Positions 41,729-52,725 of a stretch of DNA of 64,000 nucleotides are shown here, piece by piece. The stretch spans positions 255,295,542-255,359,541 of the forward strand of contig CM068375.1 of assembly GCA_034769895.1 (NCBI GenBank), read 5' to 3'. The stretch comes from Magicicada septendecula. Lineage: Eukaryota; Arthropoda; Insecta; Hemiptera; Cicadidae. The first letter of the stretch is position 1, and each line of letters starts with the position of its first letter. The position numbers were made by a program, and so were the translations under genes. The notes under the pieces are model-generated. The model saw only the letters and a list, made by a program, of their open reading frames with translations. It was not told where the DNA came from and did no database searches.

Positions 41729-43415
41729 ATTAATTGGTTAATTAATTAATTATTAAATATGTTTTAATTATATTTTATATTGCTTCCAATGTGATTTAAG
41801 TTAATGTGTGTTAAAATATTTGTTTCACAAGTGTTAATCTAGTTATGTCACTCGGGTCAGGTATTCTCTCTTCTAACCCAGCTCCTCTTCTTCTTCTTTT
41901 TGATATATTTTTCTAATAATTCTAATTTATGTTGAGAAGAAAGAAAAAGCTAATATTTATAATACAAATAATAATAAACACAAGTATTTGAACAATTCTG
42001 ATATTTATTTTTAAAAATTGTGCACCAAGATTACGAACATTGATAAGGGCTGTGGCTGAGACTCACCTCAGTTCGATTGTGATAAAAGACAAAAATATAA
42101 TATTACAAAATTAATTAGTTGAGTTCTTTTAACTGTCGAAATGGTCAGAGAAGGGCAAGCAACAAGATACAATACTTACAATTACTTCAATCTTAACTAT
42201 TATTCTATAAAAATAAGATGATTCAGAAAATATTGTCAATGAATAAGTAAAATTTTGAACCAATTCGTAGAATGACATCACTGGCTCATGAAGGCTGTGT
42301 TCGCTTCGGTTGCTCAGTAACAAAAAGATGGCTGCCGTTCACCTCGGTTTTCTGCTACACACGCCAACTTCTGTGTTTGGTCTGCTCCCTCAAATATAAA
42401 TGTATATTCCTTCCTCTGCGATGTTGTAGTACCTCTGGAAAATTGTGTGAAGTGTTTTCTTCTCCTTGGCGATGTTGGTGTTTGATTAATTGTGCTGTGT
42501 TCCGTGTTCAAAATCTGTTTGAGATCGTTGTCCAGATAATATTGGTGTTGAATTAAATTTTCTCAAAATGGCGGTTGATTTCTCGTGCTCTCGGTTTGAA
42601 TCGGATTATTATGGTGATTCGTTTTCGTTCCGTTATCGGTTCAGTTATTATGTTGTTAAATTTCAGTAGTTAACCTCTGTAGTATTTTTCTAAGATGGCA
42701 CTTCAATGTTTTACAACCATTTATATTTTTCAGATCTTCCGTCCGTAAATTTTGATCTGCACACATTCACGATTAACAATAGACTGATGACTTAAAGTCG
42801 TCGTTTTAGGTGGTAATTTGTAAAATATCTTTTTCTCCTTCCCATTGTCTGTAAAAATCTACATGTCTTGGATTTGATTTCAACTCATAAAAATACACGA
42901 CAAGTTTTCCCATTGCTGTAACTTAATTATTTATTAATTTTATGAAAATTTAACTATCTAGCAATATTCTTGTGCTAATTTTACATAATTCAATGTATAA
43001 CTTGACATAGTTTGTCTCTTCTTTCTTATTCTGTAAGTATTTCTATATTTTTGAGTTTTCATGTTCTCATGTCATTAATTCAATGAATCTTACTTGATTA
43101 TTCTGTTTCATTTATTTTTCATTTACAGCTCCTCATCTTATTTCATTTATTTTTCCATTTGTCTTCTCATTTACTGCTCCTCAACCTACTGGGTATATTG
43201 ATGTTGTACTGGGGTTTTATATAGATAGTTTCTTTTATATGGACCAAGAGTTTTCTTTGTTATTGAGTTTATTTTTATTAATATTTTATCGACTATATGA
43301 TCAGCTTCTTTAATTCATTTTTAACCATTTATCTTTCTCATTCACTATTGATAGTTTCTTCTTTTTTAATGTTGTATTAAGTTAAATTTTAAGGTGATAA
43401 TTCTGTTATGCTACA
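41501..43415 (-). repeat. W: 5' LTR (1.92 kb)
   Basis: Direct repeat of 35456-38533, lacking 36800-38123 and gaining the inverted arm at 41596-41728. The homologous parts look about 97-98% alike by eye. Confidence 0.75.
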
Positions 43416-43419
43416 ACGT

Positions 43420-43727
43420 CTACTGATAAGGTTAAATAGGTCATTTGTTGACAACTCTTTTTCTTTTATATTTGTCACTTCGGGAGTCGATTTTGCTCCC
43501 GTGTCACTACTTATATTTTCATTTGGTTTCTTATTTTTACTATCTAACTTCGGGGTTAATTGAATTCCCGAATCATTCGTGATATTTATTTCATTTGTAA
43601 CATTTAGTTCGTCTACTTTATTGTCCTGACCCACATTTGGAGTCGAATGGACTTCAAGGCCGCTCATGACAGCTGATTCATCAAAATTAATTATTTCATT
43701 TATATCATTCTCATTACTACCTGCCAT
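43420..43727 (-). pseudogene. A2: Gag-like ORF, N-terminal part
   Basis: About 103 residues from ATG (43727) before W interrupts the frame. FDESAVMSGLEVHSTPNVGQD matches Y's NESAVMSSLDIHSTPNVGQD, and NDLFNLISRR matches A1's NDLFNLINKR. The acidic, Ser/Thr-rich head is shared by all three copies. Confidence 0.7.
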
Positions 43728-43929
43728 CTCTACCTTCTTTATGGGATTTTAATTTTACAAAATTTTAATCTTATATTTTCAGTATTAATTTACTGCTATA
43801 CTCATTACTTAACTATGGTATACATATCACATAACCTTTACGTAATTTATATATATTACTACTCAACCTCCAAATCACTTATTTTTGAGTAGACGTGGTC
43901 TACACAAATTATGAATTTGTGTAAACTGT

Positions 43930-43947
43930 CACTGTTCGGTTGCGCCA
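43930..43947 (-). other. A2: primer binding site
   Basis: Minus strand TGGCGCAACCGAACAGTG one base inside the LTR end. The form is like the TGGCGCA-type sites of insect LTR elements and like that of Y (TGGCGCAGCCGAAAGGGA). Confidence 0.7.
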
Positions 43948-43948
43948 T

Positions 43949-45359
43949 TGAGAATTTACATATTATTTGAAATTAATATTTTTTAAAACAATACATACAA
44001 AATCACAATTCCCTTACCTGTATTGGGCCAGAGTCTTCACGTAAACTCGTACCTATAAGTGATTTAGGGTTAAGTGTTCTTTAATAAATTACACTCTCAA
44101 TCTCGACATTATATAGTTATATTTATTCAACAATTCTTTTTAAATTTTATTGGCTTTTCATTTATACCCAAAACTATCATTGACCTTTTTAATTACTTTC
44201 CAAAAAATACCAACAAAACATAGTAATTTACTTTTTCTGATAACTACTTCAAATATTCTTTGTTACTTTTGAGTTTTTTTTTTCTCGGAGTTATACTCCA
44301 AACAATATTTAAGTCAAATACACATACGACACATACTATCAAAGTTCACTTCCTACTGAATAAAATATAATGGTTAACTTAATCTATACAAAGGCGACCT
44401 AGCATTGCACACGCTCACACTCATTCAGTTATTATATTTAAATTTTCCCCTGTTTACTTTAAATTTAGCGGTTTATAAAATTTTTTCATAATTATGGCAA
44501 GAATTAGGAAGAAAGTGGCACTGTTACTTCTTTGTATGTCCTGGTCGACCCCGTGTTGTATTCGGTGGGTTTATTCACTCAACTGTCCGAAAGTAGTTCT
44601 CACATTTTGTTTTCTAAGTCACTGAAGGACAATTTGTTCTGACGTTATTTTTTATTTCACTTTATATTATGAATTTGACCACATTTTAAAACTTTAAAAT
44701 TACAAACTGAAGTTTTAGGCTGACGAGCCTATGTGTTCACCCGGCCGGGGAAAGGTTTCTTCGTTGACTGGGCTTTAACTATTTTACCATTTTTTATGTG
44801 CGGACGAGATAAAACTTTGCCCGGCCGGCGAAGCACACCACTGCTCGTGTCCGCTGCCTTCAGATGTTATTCATCGACTGGGGAGAGAGTGCCCACAAGA
44901 CTCCACACTATAGCTTGTTGCTGAAAAGGGAAGGCACTGCCTTCAGGCTACAATTTTTTCGTCGTCGTATACGAAGTATGGACTGTCTATGTGCCAAATG
45001 AGCTAATGATGTAAAGCGGTGATGATATAAGAGGCTTAGGTGGGTGGAGCCTCTAATTGATTTCCTCCGTCTCCAGAGCACATGGCAAGACAATCTTTCT
45101 GCTTCGCCATTTTCGTAGCGTCGGCTCCAACTGTTGTGCGTAGAAGCTGCGCCCGGGCTCGCGTATGCGCACACTGTACGTGACAAACATTCAGTTCCCA
45201 ACAAGTATTGCGTTCTCTGACAACACCCAGCCCAAAAAGTTATGTTAGCGTTCATTGTTTGAATCCAACGCTATTTCATATGGGACTTGCCATGATGATA
45301 CAAAATAAATTTAATTAAATTTAATGAAAAATAAAAGCCCCCTTTTTTGACACATTACA
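43949..45359 (-). repeat. A2: 5' LTR (1.41 kb)
   Basis: On the minus strand it starts TGTAATGTGTC at 45359 and ends TTCTCA at 43949, meeting the primer site. A GC-rich core (44800-45240) with CCCGGGC and CGTACGTG-like words is shared with 30490-30950. An open frame of about 100 residues conserved in both LTRs varies mostly at the amino-acid level and is not supported as a gene. Confidence 0.78.
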
Positions 45360-45709
45360 GAAGAAAGTCTAATTTCATATTTAATAGAATACACATCTCA
45401 GTGAGAGTTAATGTAACTTATTGAAAATTTATTAAGGAGAATTTAGAACTGTAAAAGTAAATTGAAAGGAAAAGAATTGATATTGTAAAGAATCTTGGTA
45501 CAATAGGCCAAAGAAATCTAACCTATTCTGAATTTGTAAAGAAGTTTGTAAAATATTATAATTAAAAGAAGTTTAACAAGGAATGCTATTAAAGGTTTAA
45601 TATAAATTATTCACAGTACCATCATCAAAAAGGAATCTACTACTGATCGATGTTGTAATCCCAAATTGGAATAAAAACAAAATCGCTTGAAGCCTAGTCG
45701 TCCAATGCA

Positions 45710-45740
<31 letters not shown>

Positions 45741-46679
45741 GCGCGCGCGCGAAGTAAAATTATTAACACAATATTAAGATACGTAACACACGAAATTCTA
45801 TGAAAACACAAATAATAATAACAAGAATTAATTAACACTTAAATACACAAAGAAGAGGATTAAAATAATATATTTTACAAGTAAACAGTGGAACGAATTA
45901 TATGAACAAGATAATACTGTTCAGAGCGACATCTATGCTGGTGACAGATTGTAAGTGAACTACATGAGTACTAGAATTGAAACCGTTGCAGTTTGGAAGA
46001 GTGGGGATTCAAACGATTAACATTCACATGGCATATTATATCAATATTATTTCTTAAAATTTTGTTAACTATAGTTATTTGGTACTGACTAAAGAAAATA
46101 ATTAATTACTTCCAATATTAAATAACCTAAATAGAAATATTAGTTGTCTACCCTGAGATAGAGTTTTCATGATCACATGTTTAATACAAACGACACTTTA
46201 AATATTATACAACTACTAAAATAATTAGACAATGTGTACTGATCGCCCAAATAAAGGGGCAATTACCATAACAGACGGAAATATACAGCACAATATTTAT
46301 GGTTATGTGATATTTTTATGCATGGTTACATATATTTTACCCACTTTTTTCGGTTAGGTCATATTTTAGCAGGACTTGCCTAAAGCATATTTCTGGTCTT
46401 TTTTAGATTTATATTTCTCTATTTCTTTTATTAGTATTCCACTTGCTTGCTTTATACTAGTAATTATTTATTATTTATAGTTTGTAACAAATAACATTGT
46501 TGTGATATTACAAATACAGATTTGATACAATTTCAAGTAATACTGAGTAAAATTATAAATAGTAGTTAGTTGAATGAAATCCGGAATGTCAGCAATGTGT
46601 AAAACCCGAGTTGTAATAATTAAATAGTTAAGGGCATCCGTTGTAGCGACAGTAAGACGGATGTTTTTGAAATGAAGTG
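45360..46679. other. No gene seen; AC/GC microsatellite
   Basis: AT-rich sequence. (AC)n followed by (GC)n occupies about 45707-45751. No other clear feature. Confidence 0.5.
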
Positions 46680-47290
46680 TTACAACTGAGCCTATGTAGA
46701 CCTGGCCACACGTAGCGTAGGCACCACGAAGCGTAGTGTCCGGACGCGCCTCTCTGAACATCGGAGATACTGCCGCCTGGGCCAGCTGGAGAAGTCCGCA
46801 GTCGCTGAACACGCTCTTTCCCACGACGATCACTGGGTGATGTTTGATGAAGCCCGGGTGTTGTCTTCTGTCCGGGGTTACTTCACTCACCTGCATCTGG
46901 AGTCCATCCATATTCATAAGGATGCGTCTGTCGCTATGAACTGCTGAGGTGAAAGCATCGCCTTAAATAGTGTCTGGCATGGTTTATTTTCCATGGCCAA
47001 TCAGAATGGAGAATGATGAGCTGGCTTCTCATTGGTCCGCGTGATACACCGTAAGCGGCCAAAAAGTTATAAATTGAGACAGCGTAGCCTAACTCACTGT
47101 TGCTTGTTCCCAGTTCATTGGGAGACGTGTTCGGTGTACCATCTATTTCGAACACTTTTTTGCTACTGAAGATGGCCACCGGTGGTGTGGCTGAAACGTC
47201 TAGCTGTAGAAGATCAAGCATTCGACCACGGCCTTTCAGCCCGGAAGTTTTAGATAATTATAATGACACCGGCCGTGAAAGCTTACGTAC
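46680..47290. other. GC-rich island of uncertain origin
   Basis: Distinctly GC-richer than its surroundings. On the minus strand a frame from 46917 contains GAYATCGQVYIG, which recalls the CGxVYIG core of GIY-YIG domains in Penelope-like elements, but homology cannot be followed further. The plus strand has a hammerhead-like motif at 47166-47200. It may be a fragment of a different Penelope-like family or a short retroelement with such an end. Confidence 0.35.
47166..47200 (+). ncRNA. Hammerhead-ribozyme-like motif
   Basis: CTGAAGA (fits the CUGANGA core), then a stem GCCAC...GTGGC, then GAAAC and GTC. The order matches a hammerhead, although stem II is offset by one or two bases from the core, so activity is doubtful. 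Confidence 0.3.
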
Positions 47291-48079
47291 TAAAATTGTC
47301 TTTTTCCTTGTTCTGCATTTTACAAATCTCTTATTTTCCTTAACAGCTCTAAGCATTTATGATGTTTTTAGTTTCAGTTAGTAATATTCAAGTTAGTCAT
47401 GCCAGGAGCTTATTGTGATTATTTTTTGTCCTTATACATTTACTCACAACATTTATATAAAATATATTATTCTTAACATTGGTGCAAAGTATTGGGGTAG
47501 TATGGCTATTAATATGTATTAATATTTCAATTCATTGTGCATTGTGTCCCCAAAATTATGAATACAGTTTTTCGTTTTTATCTCATATCTTTACGTTTTT
47601 ATGTGCACAATAAGTGCTCTTTATCAGCGTTTTCCTTGTATTATTAATCTACATCCACATTGGATATTTTTTATGTTTCACTGATTCTGTAATTACATTA
47701 AATAATTAAGAGACAAACATCATGCCTAAATGTATTTGTTGTGAACAGAAATCAGTCACAGTTTTATCTACCATCTCTGTGTTGAATGATAGTGCTGCTT
47801 CCGTTAGAGGGTAATTAGATTTTTACTTGCAAACTGTTACTCTAGGCGTGTGTGACTCATGAACCAAATATATGAATTTCTTTCTTATTTTCAGTGTAGT
47901 TGATATTAGCAATGCAAGGAATGTGCTGCCGAATTCTAATTGCTTATTGCATCATTCTTTCATTTCAGTTTATGAAGTATGTGCAACTTTAAATTTATGA
48001 AATACAGTACAAAACTCAAATAAAAAAATCTGTGTTTTGCAAAGATAAGCTATAACTGGACCTAAACATAGAAAGTTTA
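47291..48079. other. Intergenic; possible short exon
   Basis: Mostly AT-rich. A 31-codon ATG frame (about 47722-47815) starts MPKCICC and ends by a GGTAATT donor-like site. A T-rich acceptor TTTTCAG lies near 47895. Too little to call a gene. Confidence 0.25.
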
Positions 48080-49058
48080 ATTATCTTGTTGATACATCCT
48101 CTTCGTTCACTTTTTTAATATTATATATAAATATATTAAACTCCCACTGTGAACACTTACTTTTTGGTTTTGTTACCCAGACGTTTCGACGTGGTATTCG
48201 TCTTCTTCAATGGGATTTAAATACTGAATGTCTGTACAGTAACGGTTATGGGATGTAGGTGTGTGTGGTGGGGACTGCTGGTGGGAGGGAATTGGTGCTG
48301 GGATTCAAATTTTGTGTTGGAATCAGTGTATCGAAAAGTATGTGTGATCTATAATGTAATTGTTCGTTTAATATGTTGTTTGGTTGTAGTGTGTGATATC
48401 TGTATATTTCAAATTGTTCTGCTGTGTTTAGTTTTCTACTTTTAGGTAAGTAATGTAGTATTTCCATGTTGTGCTCTATGTTTGTGTAACTTTGGTTTTC
48501 GTTTTGTAAATGTGTGGCAAATGTGGAATGTATGTAGTTTGTGGTGAGGGCTTTTAAATGTTCAGAATATCTAGAGGAAAAAGATCTTCCCGTCTGGCCG
48601 ATGTAGAACTGGTGACAGTCATTGCAGTTTAATTTATAAACCCCTGTTTTGCTGTATGTGCCTGTGTCTTTGTTAGTATTATTTATGTGTTTCATGATGG
48701 TGTTGTTAGTTCTGTAGGCTACTTTATAATTGTGTTTCCTAAATGTGTTAGCAATTTTGTGTGTGTTGGAATTGTAGTATATGAGTGTGATGTATTTACT
48801 GGGTTGCGTGCTGTTGGTTTTATGTGTTTTACTTTTTGTGTTTAGGATGCGTTTGTGTAGTTTGTTTATTAAATCGGGATTGTATCCATTTTTGACTGCT
48901 ATATATTTAATTGTGTTGAGTTCTTCTTGGTAGTCATGTGTATTTAGGGGTATTGATGTGAGCCTATGGAGCATACAGATGAAAGCTGCATGTTTGTGTT
49001 GAGTTGGGTGGTTGGAAGAGTTATGTATGACCATATCTGTTGTGTTAATGTATTTGTG
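48080..49058 (-). mobile_element. Penelope-like copy P1, 5'-truncated, inverted
   Basis: Minus-strand copy of the 3' part of the element at 50166-52780, including its tail and about 20 bases of the next unit's start (gatgtatcaacaagataatt). It meets copy P2 head to head near 49058. Confidence 0.85.
48246..49034 (-). CDS. P1: C-terminal part of the Penelope-like protein with GIY-YIG domain
   Basis: 262 residues covering the end of the RT and the whole endonuclease: TGVYKLNCNDC, then QFYIGQTGRSFSSRYSEHL is the GIY-YIG signature with its Arg. The reading frame through HNMEILHYLPKSRKL to the stop is intact here, whereas P2 and P3 share a 2-base deletion before this point. P1 therefore preserves the ancestral C-terminus. 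The RT is missing by 5' truncation. Confidence 0.85.
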   Translation of the reverse strand: MVIHNSSNHPTQHKHAAFICMLHRLTSIPLNTHDYQEELNTIKYIAVKNGYNPDLINKLHKRILNTKSKTHKTNSTQPSKYITLIYYNSNTHKIANTFRKHNYKVAYRTNNTIMKHINNTNKDTGTYSKTGVYKLNCNDCHQFYIGQTGRSFSSRYSEHLKALTTNYIHSTFATHLQNENQSYTNIEHNMEILHYLPKSRKLNTAEQFEIYRYHTLQPNNILNEQLHYRSHILFDTLIPTQNLNPSTNSLPPAVPTTHTYIP

Positions 49059-49254
49059 GAAGTTTTACTCCTATACAACGGCAACAAAAGACAAATTGAA
49101 AATTTCCACAAATACATTAACAGTATACATCAAAAATTAAAATTCACACTTGAATTAGAACAAAACAATAGCATAAACTTTCTGGACATTATAATTACCA
49201 AAACAAACAACACACACACATAACAAAATATACAGAAAACCCACCACAACAGAC

Positions 49255-49845
49255 ATGGTCATACACAACTCTTCCAACCACCCAACAAAACACAAACATG
49301 CAGCTTTCATCTATATGCTCCATAGGCTTACATCAATACCCCTAAATACACATGACTACCAAGAAGAACTCAACACAATTAAATATATAGCAGTCAAAAA
49401 TGGATACAATCCCGATTTAATAAACAAACTACACATACGCATCCTAAACACAAAAAGTAAAACACATAAAACCAACAGCACACAACCCAGTAAATACATC
49501 ACACTCACATACTACAATTCCAACACACACAAAATTGCTAACACATTTAGGAAACACAATTATAAAGTAGCCTACAGAACTAACAACACCATCATGAAAC
49601 ACATAAATAATACTAACAAAGACACAGACACATACAGCAAAACAGGGGTTTATAAATTAAACTGCAATGACTGTCACCAGTTCTACATCGGCCAGACGGG
49701 AAGATCTTTTTCTTCTAGATATTCTGAACATTTAAAAGCCCTCACCACAAACTACATACATTCCACATTTGCCACACATTTACAAAACGAAAACCACAGC
49801 TACACAAACAGAGCACAACATGGAAATACTACATTACTTACCTAA
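49255..49845 (+). pseudogene. P2: GIY-YIG endonuclease fragment
   Basis: Contains TGVYKLNCNDCHQFYIGQTGR. The upstream RT tail is in another frame (a base gained near 49217, cacacacataac). The frame is lost at SYTNRAQHG through a 2-base deletion shared with P3. The true C-terminus continues in the frame 49769-50068. Confidence 0.8.
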
Positions 49846-50068
49846 AAGTAGAAAACTAAACACAGCAGAACAGTTTGAAATATACAGATATCACACACTA
49901 CAACCAAACAACATATTAAACGAACAATTACATTATAGATCACACATACTTTTCGATACACTGATTCCAACACAAAATTCGAATCCCAGCGCCAATTCCC
50001 TCCCACCAGCAACCCCCACCACACACCTACATCCCATAACCATTACTATACAGACATTCAGTATTTAA
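49769..50068 (+). pseudogene. P2: displaced C-terminal segment
   Basis: Carries HNMEILHYLPKSRKLNTAEQ and the Pro/Asn-rich tail in the frame displaced by the 2-base deletion. Not an independent gene. Confidence 0.7.
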
Positions 50069-50186
50069 ATCCCATTGAAGAAGACGAATACCACGTCGAA
50101 CGTCTGGGTAACAAAATCAAAAAGTAAGTGTTCATAGTGGAAGTTTAATATATATAAAATATTAAAAAAGTGAACGAAGAGGATGT

Positions 50187-50483
50187 ATGTATCAACAAGA
50201 TAATTATAACACTGCCAACACAGCGGACTACATCCATAAATACAGAAATGTCAGAGTACAGGTAACAAAAACTTCCTTGAACATCGCATATAACAAAACA
50301 TGCCGCAAACACAACATTATACCCACACATGCACAAATCACAATAAAAAATAACACACACGCCGCAATGCAAACTAAACGTAAAGCTGAAATAATACACC
50401 TGGACAACATAATCAAGGATTTATACTACAAAAAAGATACATTAAACAAAACAGCATATAACCTACACGTAAAACTCACATAA
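50187..50483 (+). pseudogene. P3: N-terminal segment of the Penelope-like protein
   Basis: 98 residues from ATG: TADYIHKYRNVRVQVTKTSL, then a helical, basic segment. This is the usual region before the RT fingers. It stops at 50483; the frame then changes. Confidence 0.65.
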
Positions 50484-51328
50484 ATATTACACCACAGAAC
50501 TCGAAAACATAATACAACATACACGGAACAACATAGAGAAACTCCAATTAAAAATATAAGAACGACATAACAGGAAAATCAATAACATCTTAACACGCAG
50601 AAACGAAACAATCCCTACACTGACACATAAATTTCACACACGTACAGTAAATATAACAAAGACCAATTTCACTAAACCAGAAATAACCCTATTAGATAAA
50701 GGTCTAAAACACAATTTAGGAAACATTCCAACCAATAACAACAATAATAAAAGGTACATACGTGACATAGTCATAGACGCTGAAACAGCCATACAACACA
50801 CGCATAACAAAGACCATGATACTATACGTCATGATATAAAACGTAAATTACAACACACACAACAATACAAACAAAAACACCATAACAACGAAATCCAAAC
50901 ACTAAAAAATATAAAACGTAAATTACAAGAACACAACCTAACCATACTCAAAGCAGATAAAGGTAACATAAACGTCATAATAGAAAAAACAGGATTTAAA
51001 TAACAAAATAGAAACATTTTTTACTGAAAACAACATAACCAAATTAAATAAAGACTCCACCCCAAAATATCACAAACAAATAAATAAAATCTTAAATAAC
51101 ACAAAACACATAATCTCATCTGACAACATCAAATATCTGAAACAAATTAAACCAAACCCCCCTACACTGAATGCATTACCAAAATTACACAAACCTAATG
51201 TCCCCATCAGACCACTTATAAACAACACACAAGCACCTGCACACAGAATAGCTAGACACTTAGATAAATTAATCAGAAATAACATAAATTTAACAAACAA
51301 CACCTCCGTCAAAAATAATTTAGACCTG
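50484..51328 (+). pseudogene. P3: RT fingers region, with stops
   Basis: Scattered frames encode LLDKGLKHNLG, ILKADKGNINVIIEKTGFK (stop at 51001), then LPKLHKPNVPIRPLINN. These are the conserved fingers motifs of Penelope RTs, linking the N-terminal segment to the palm. At least one stop and one or more frame changes inactivate it. Confidence 0.75.
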
Positions 51329-52465
51329 GTGAATAAAACTCAACATGTCCACATTCCACACAATTCAACACTAGCTTCATTCGACATAATAAATCTATAC
51401 GCTAATGTACCCATAAAAGAAACTATAACTACATTAGAACAGTTACTAAAACTTAATAACACACCTGAAACACACATTAAAGAGATCATCCATCTCACTA
51501 AAATTATCACTGAACAAAATTATTTCTCACACAATAACATGGTTTACACACAAACAGATGGACTACCCATGGGCTCCCCTATATCAGGTATACTAGCCGA
51601 AATATTCTTACATACCGTAGAACAAGAACACATATTAAACAAAAACAAATATACCAACAAAATAATATATTGGCATAGATACGTTGATGACATTTTACTC
51701 CTATACAACGGCAACAAAAGACAAATTGAAAATTTCCACAAATACATTAACACTATACATCAAAAATTAAAATTCACACTTGAATTAGAACAAAACAATA
51801 GCATAAACTTTCTGGACATTACAGCTACCAAAACAAACAACACATACACATACAAAATATATAGAAAACCCACCACAACAGACATGGTCATACATAACTC
51901 TTCCAACCACCCAACTCAACACAAACATGCAGCTTTCAACTATATGCTCCATAGGCTCACATCAATACCCCTAAATACACATGACTACCAAGAAGAACTC
52001 AACACAATTAAATATATAGCAGTCAAAAATGGATACAATCCCGATTTAATAAACAAACTACACATACGCATCCTAAACACAAAAAGTAAAACACATAAAA
52101 CCAACAGCACACAACCCAGTAAATACATCACACTCACATACTACAATTCCAACACACACAAAATTGCTAACACATTTAGGAAACACAATTATAAAGTAGC
52201 CTACAGAACTAACAACACCATCATGAAACACATAAATAATACTAACAAAGACACAGACACATACAGCAAAACAGGGGTTTATAAATTAAAGTGCAATGAC
52301 TGTCACCAGTTCTACATCGGCCAGACGGGAAGATCTTTTTCTTCTAGATATTCTGAACATTTAAAAGCCCTCACCACAAACTACATACATTCCACATTTG
52401 CCACACATTTACAAAACGAAAACCACAGTTACACAAACAGAGCACAACATGGAAATAAAAAGTAG
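51329..52465 (+). CDS. P3: Penelope-type reverse transcriptase palm and GIY-YIG endonuclease
   Basis: 378 residues. RT motif A is SFDIINLYANVP (about 13-24), motif B TDGLPMGSPISG (about 76-87), motif C RYVDDILLLY with the catalytic Asp pair (about 117-126) and SINFLDI after it. The endonuclease follows at about 323-350 with GVYKLKCNDC and FYIGQTGRSFSSRYSEHL. Penelope-like enzymes nick DNA and copy their RNA at the break. The frame ends early at QHGNKK because of a 2-base deletion and loss of about 15 bases near 52455. The upstream start is artificial: the frame continues back to the stop at 51001. Confidence 0.9.
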   Translation: MNKTQHVHIPHNSTLASFDIINLYANVPIKETITTLEQLLKLNNTPETHIKEIIHLTKIITEQNYFSHNNMVYTQTDGLPMGSPISGILAEIFLHTVEQEHILNKNKYTNKIIYWHRYVDDILLLYNGNKRQIENFHKYINTIHQKLKFTLELEQNNSINFLDITATKTNNTYTYKIYRKPTTTDMVIHNSSNHPTQHKHAAFNYMLHRLTSIPLNTHDYQEELNTIKYIAVKNGYNPDLINKLHIRILNTKSKTHKTNSTQPSKYITLTYYNSNTHKIANTFRKHNYKVAYRTNNTIMKHINNTNKDTDTYSKTGVYKLKCNDCHQFYIGQTGRSFSSRYSEHLKALTTNYIHSTFATHLQNENHSYTNRAQHGNKK

Positions 52466-52655
52466 AAAACTAAACACAGCAGAACAATTTGAAATATACA
52501 GATATCACACACTACAACCAAACAACGTATTAAACGAACAATTACATTATAGATCACACATACTTTTCGATACACTGATTCCAACACAAAATTCGAATCC
52601 CAGCGCCAATTCCCTCCCACCAGCAACCCCCACCACACACACCTACATCCCATAA
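52398..52655 (+). pseudogene. P3: displaced C-terminal segment
   Basis: Encodes SRKLNTAEQFEIYRYHTL and the Pro-rich end TTHTYIP in the frame displaced by the shared deletion; it matches the intact end of P1. Confidence 0.7.
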
Positions 52656-52689
52656 CTGTTACTGTACAGACATTCAGTATTTAAATCCC

Positions 52690-52725
52690 ATTGAAGAAGA
52701 CGAATACCATGTCGAAATGTCTGGG
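52690..52725 (+). ncRNA. Hammerhead-like motif at the 3' end of P3
   Basis: TTGAAGA, a stem GACG...TGTC, then GAAA and TGTCTGGG. P1 (48181-48212, minus strand) has the better form, CGTCGAAACGTCTGGG with GACG...CGTC, and P2 has it at 50074-50110 with one A lost. Penelope-like elements are known to carry minimal hammerheads in their terminal repeats. The first core base deviates (U for C). Confidence 0.45.

Larger units (their letters stand above)
35456..43415 (-). mobile_element. W: giant-LTR retroelement nested in A2, TSD ACGT
   Basis: ACGT at 35452-35455 recurs at 43416-43419. The element starts TGTAATAATACTG and ends ATGCTACA. The left LTR (35456-38533) and right LTR (41501-43415) are direct repeats over about 1.7 kb. 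The internal part (38534-41500) has a coiled-coil ORF on the minus strand close to the right LTR, so the element is read on the minus strand. No protease, RT or integrase was found. LTRs of 1.9-3.1 kb are exceptionally long. Confidence 0.8.
30478..45359 (-). mobile_element. A2: Gag-only LTR element, 3'-LTR truncated, carrying nested element W
   Basis: Minus-strand order: 5' LTR 45359-43949, primer site, Gag-like ORF start 43727, insertion W (43415-35456), ORF remainder to 34330, about 3.3 kb noncoding, hairpin and G11 polypurine tract, then the first 556 bases of the 3' LTR (31033-30478). Without W the element would be about 6.9 kb as preserved. No enzyme-coding sequence was found on either strand of its own parts. 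Confidence 0.75.
49059..50165 (+). mobile_element. Penelope-like copy P2, 5'-truncated
   Basis: Plus-strand copy starting in the RT just after the YVDD motif (TTTTACTCCTATACAACGG) and running to the tail at about 50165, directly followed by P3. Head to head with P1 and head to tail with P3, a typical Penelope cluster. Confidence 0.85.

Noticed and set aside
44908..45255. Minus-strand ORF in the A2 5' LTR, also present at 30599-30895
   Set aside because: Conserved because the LTRs are copies. Differences are mostly amino-acid changing and no start, signal or domain supports a protein.
48248..48445. Plus-strand ORF opposite P1, with relatives at 49842-50024 and 52429-52653
   Set aside because: Antisense shadow of the Penelope C-terminus, repeated because the element is.
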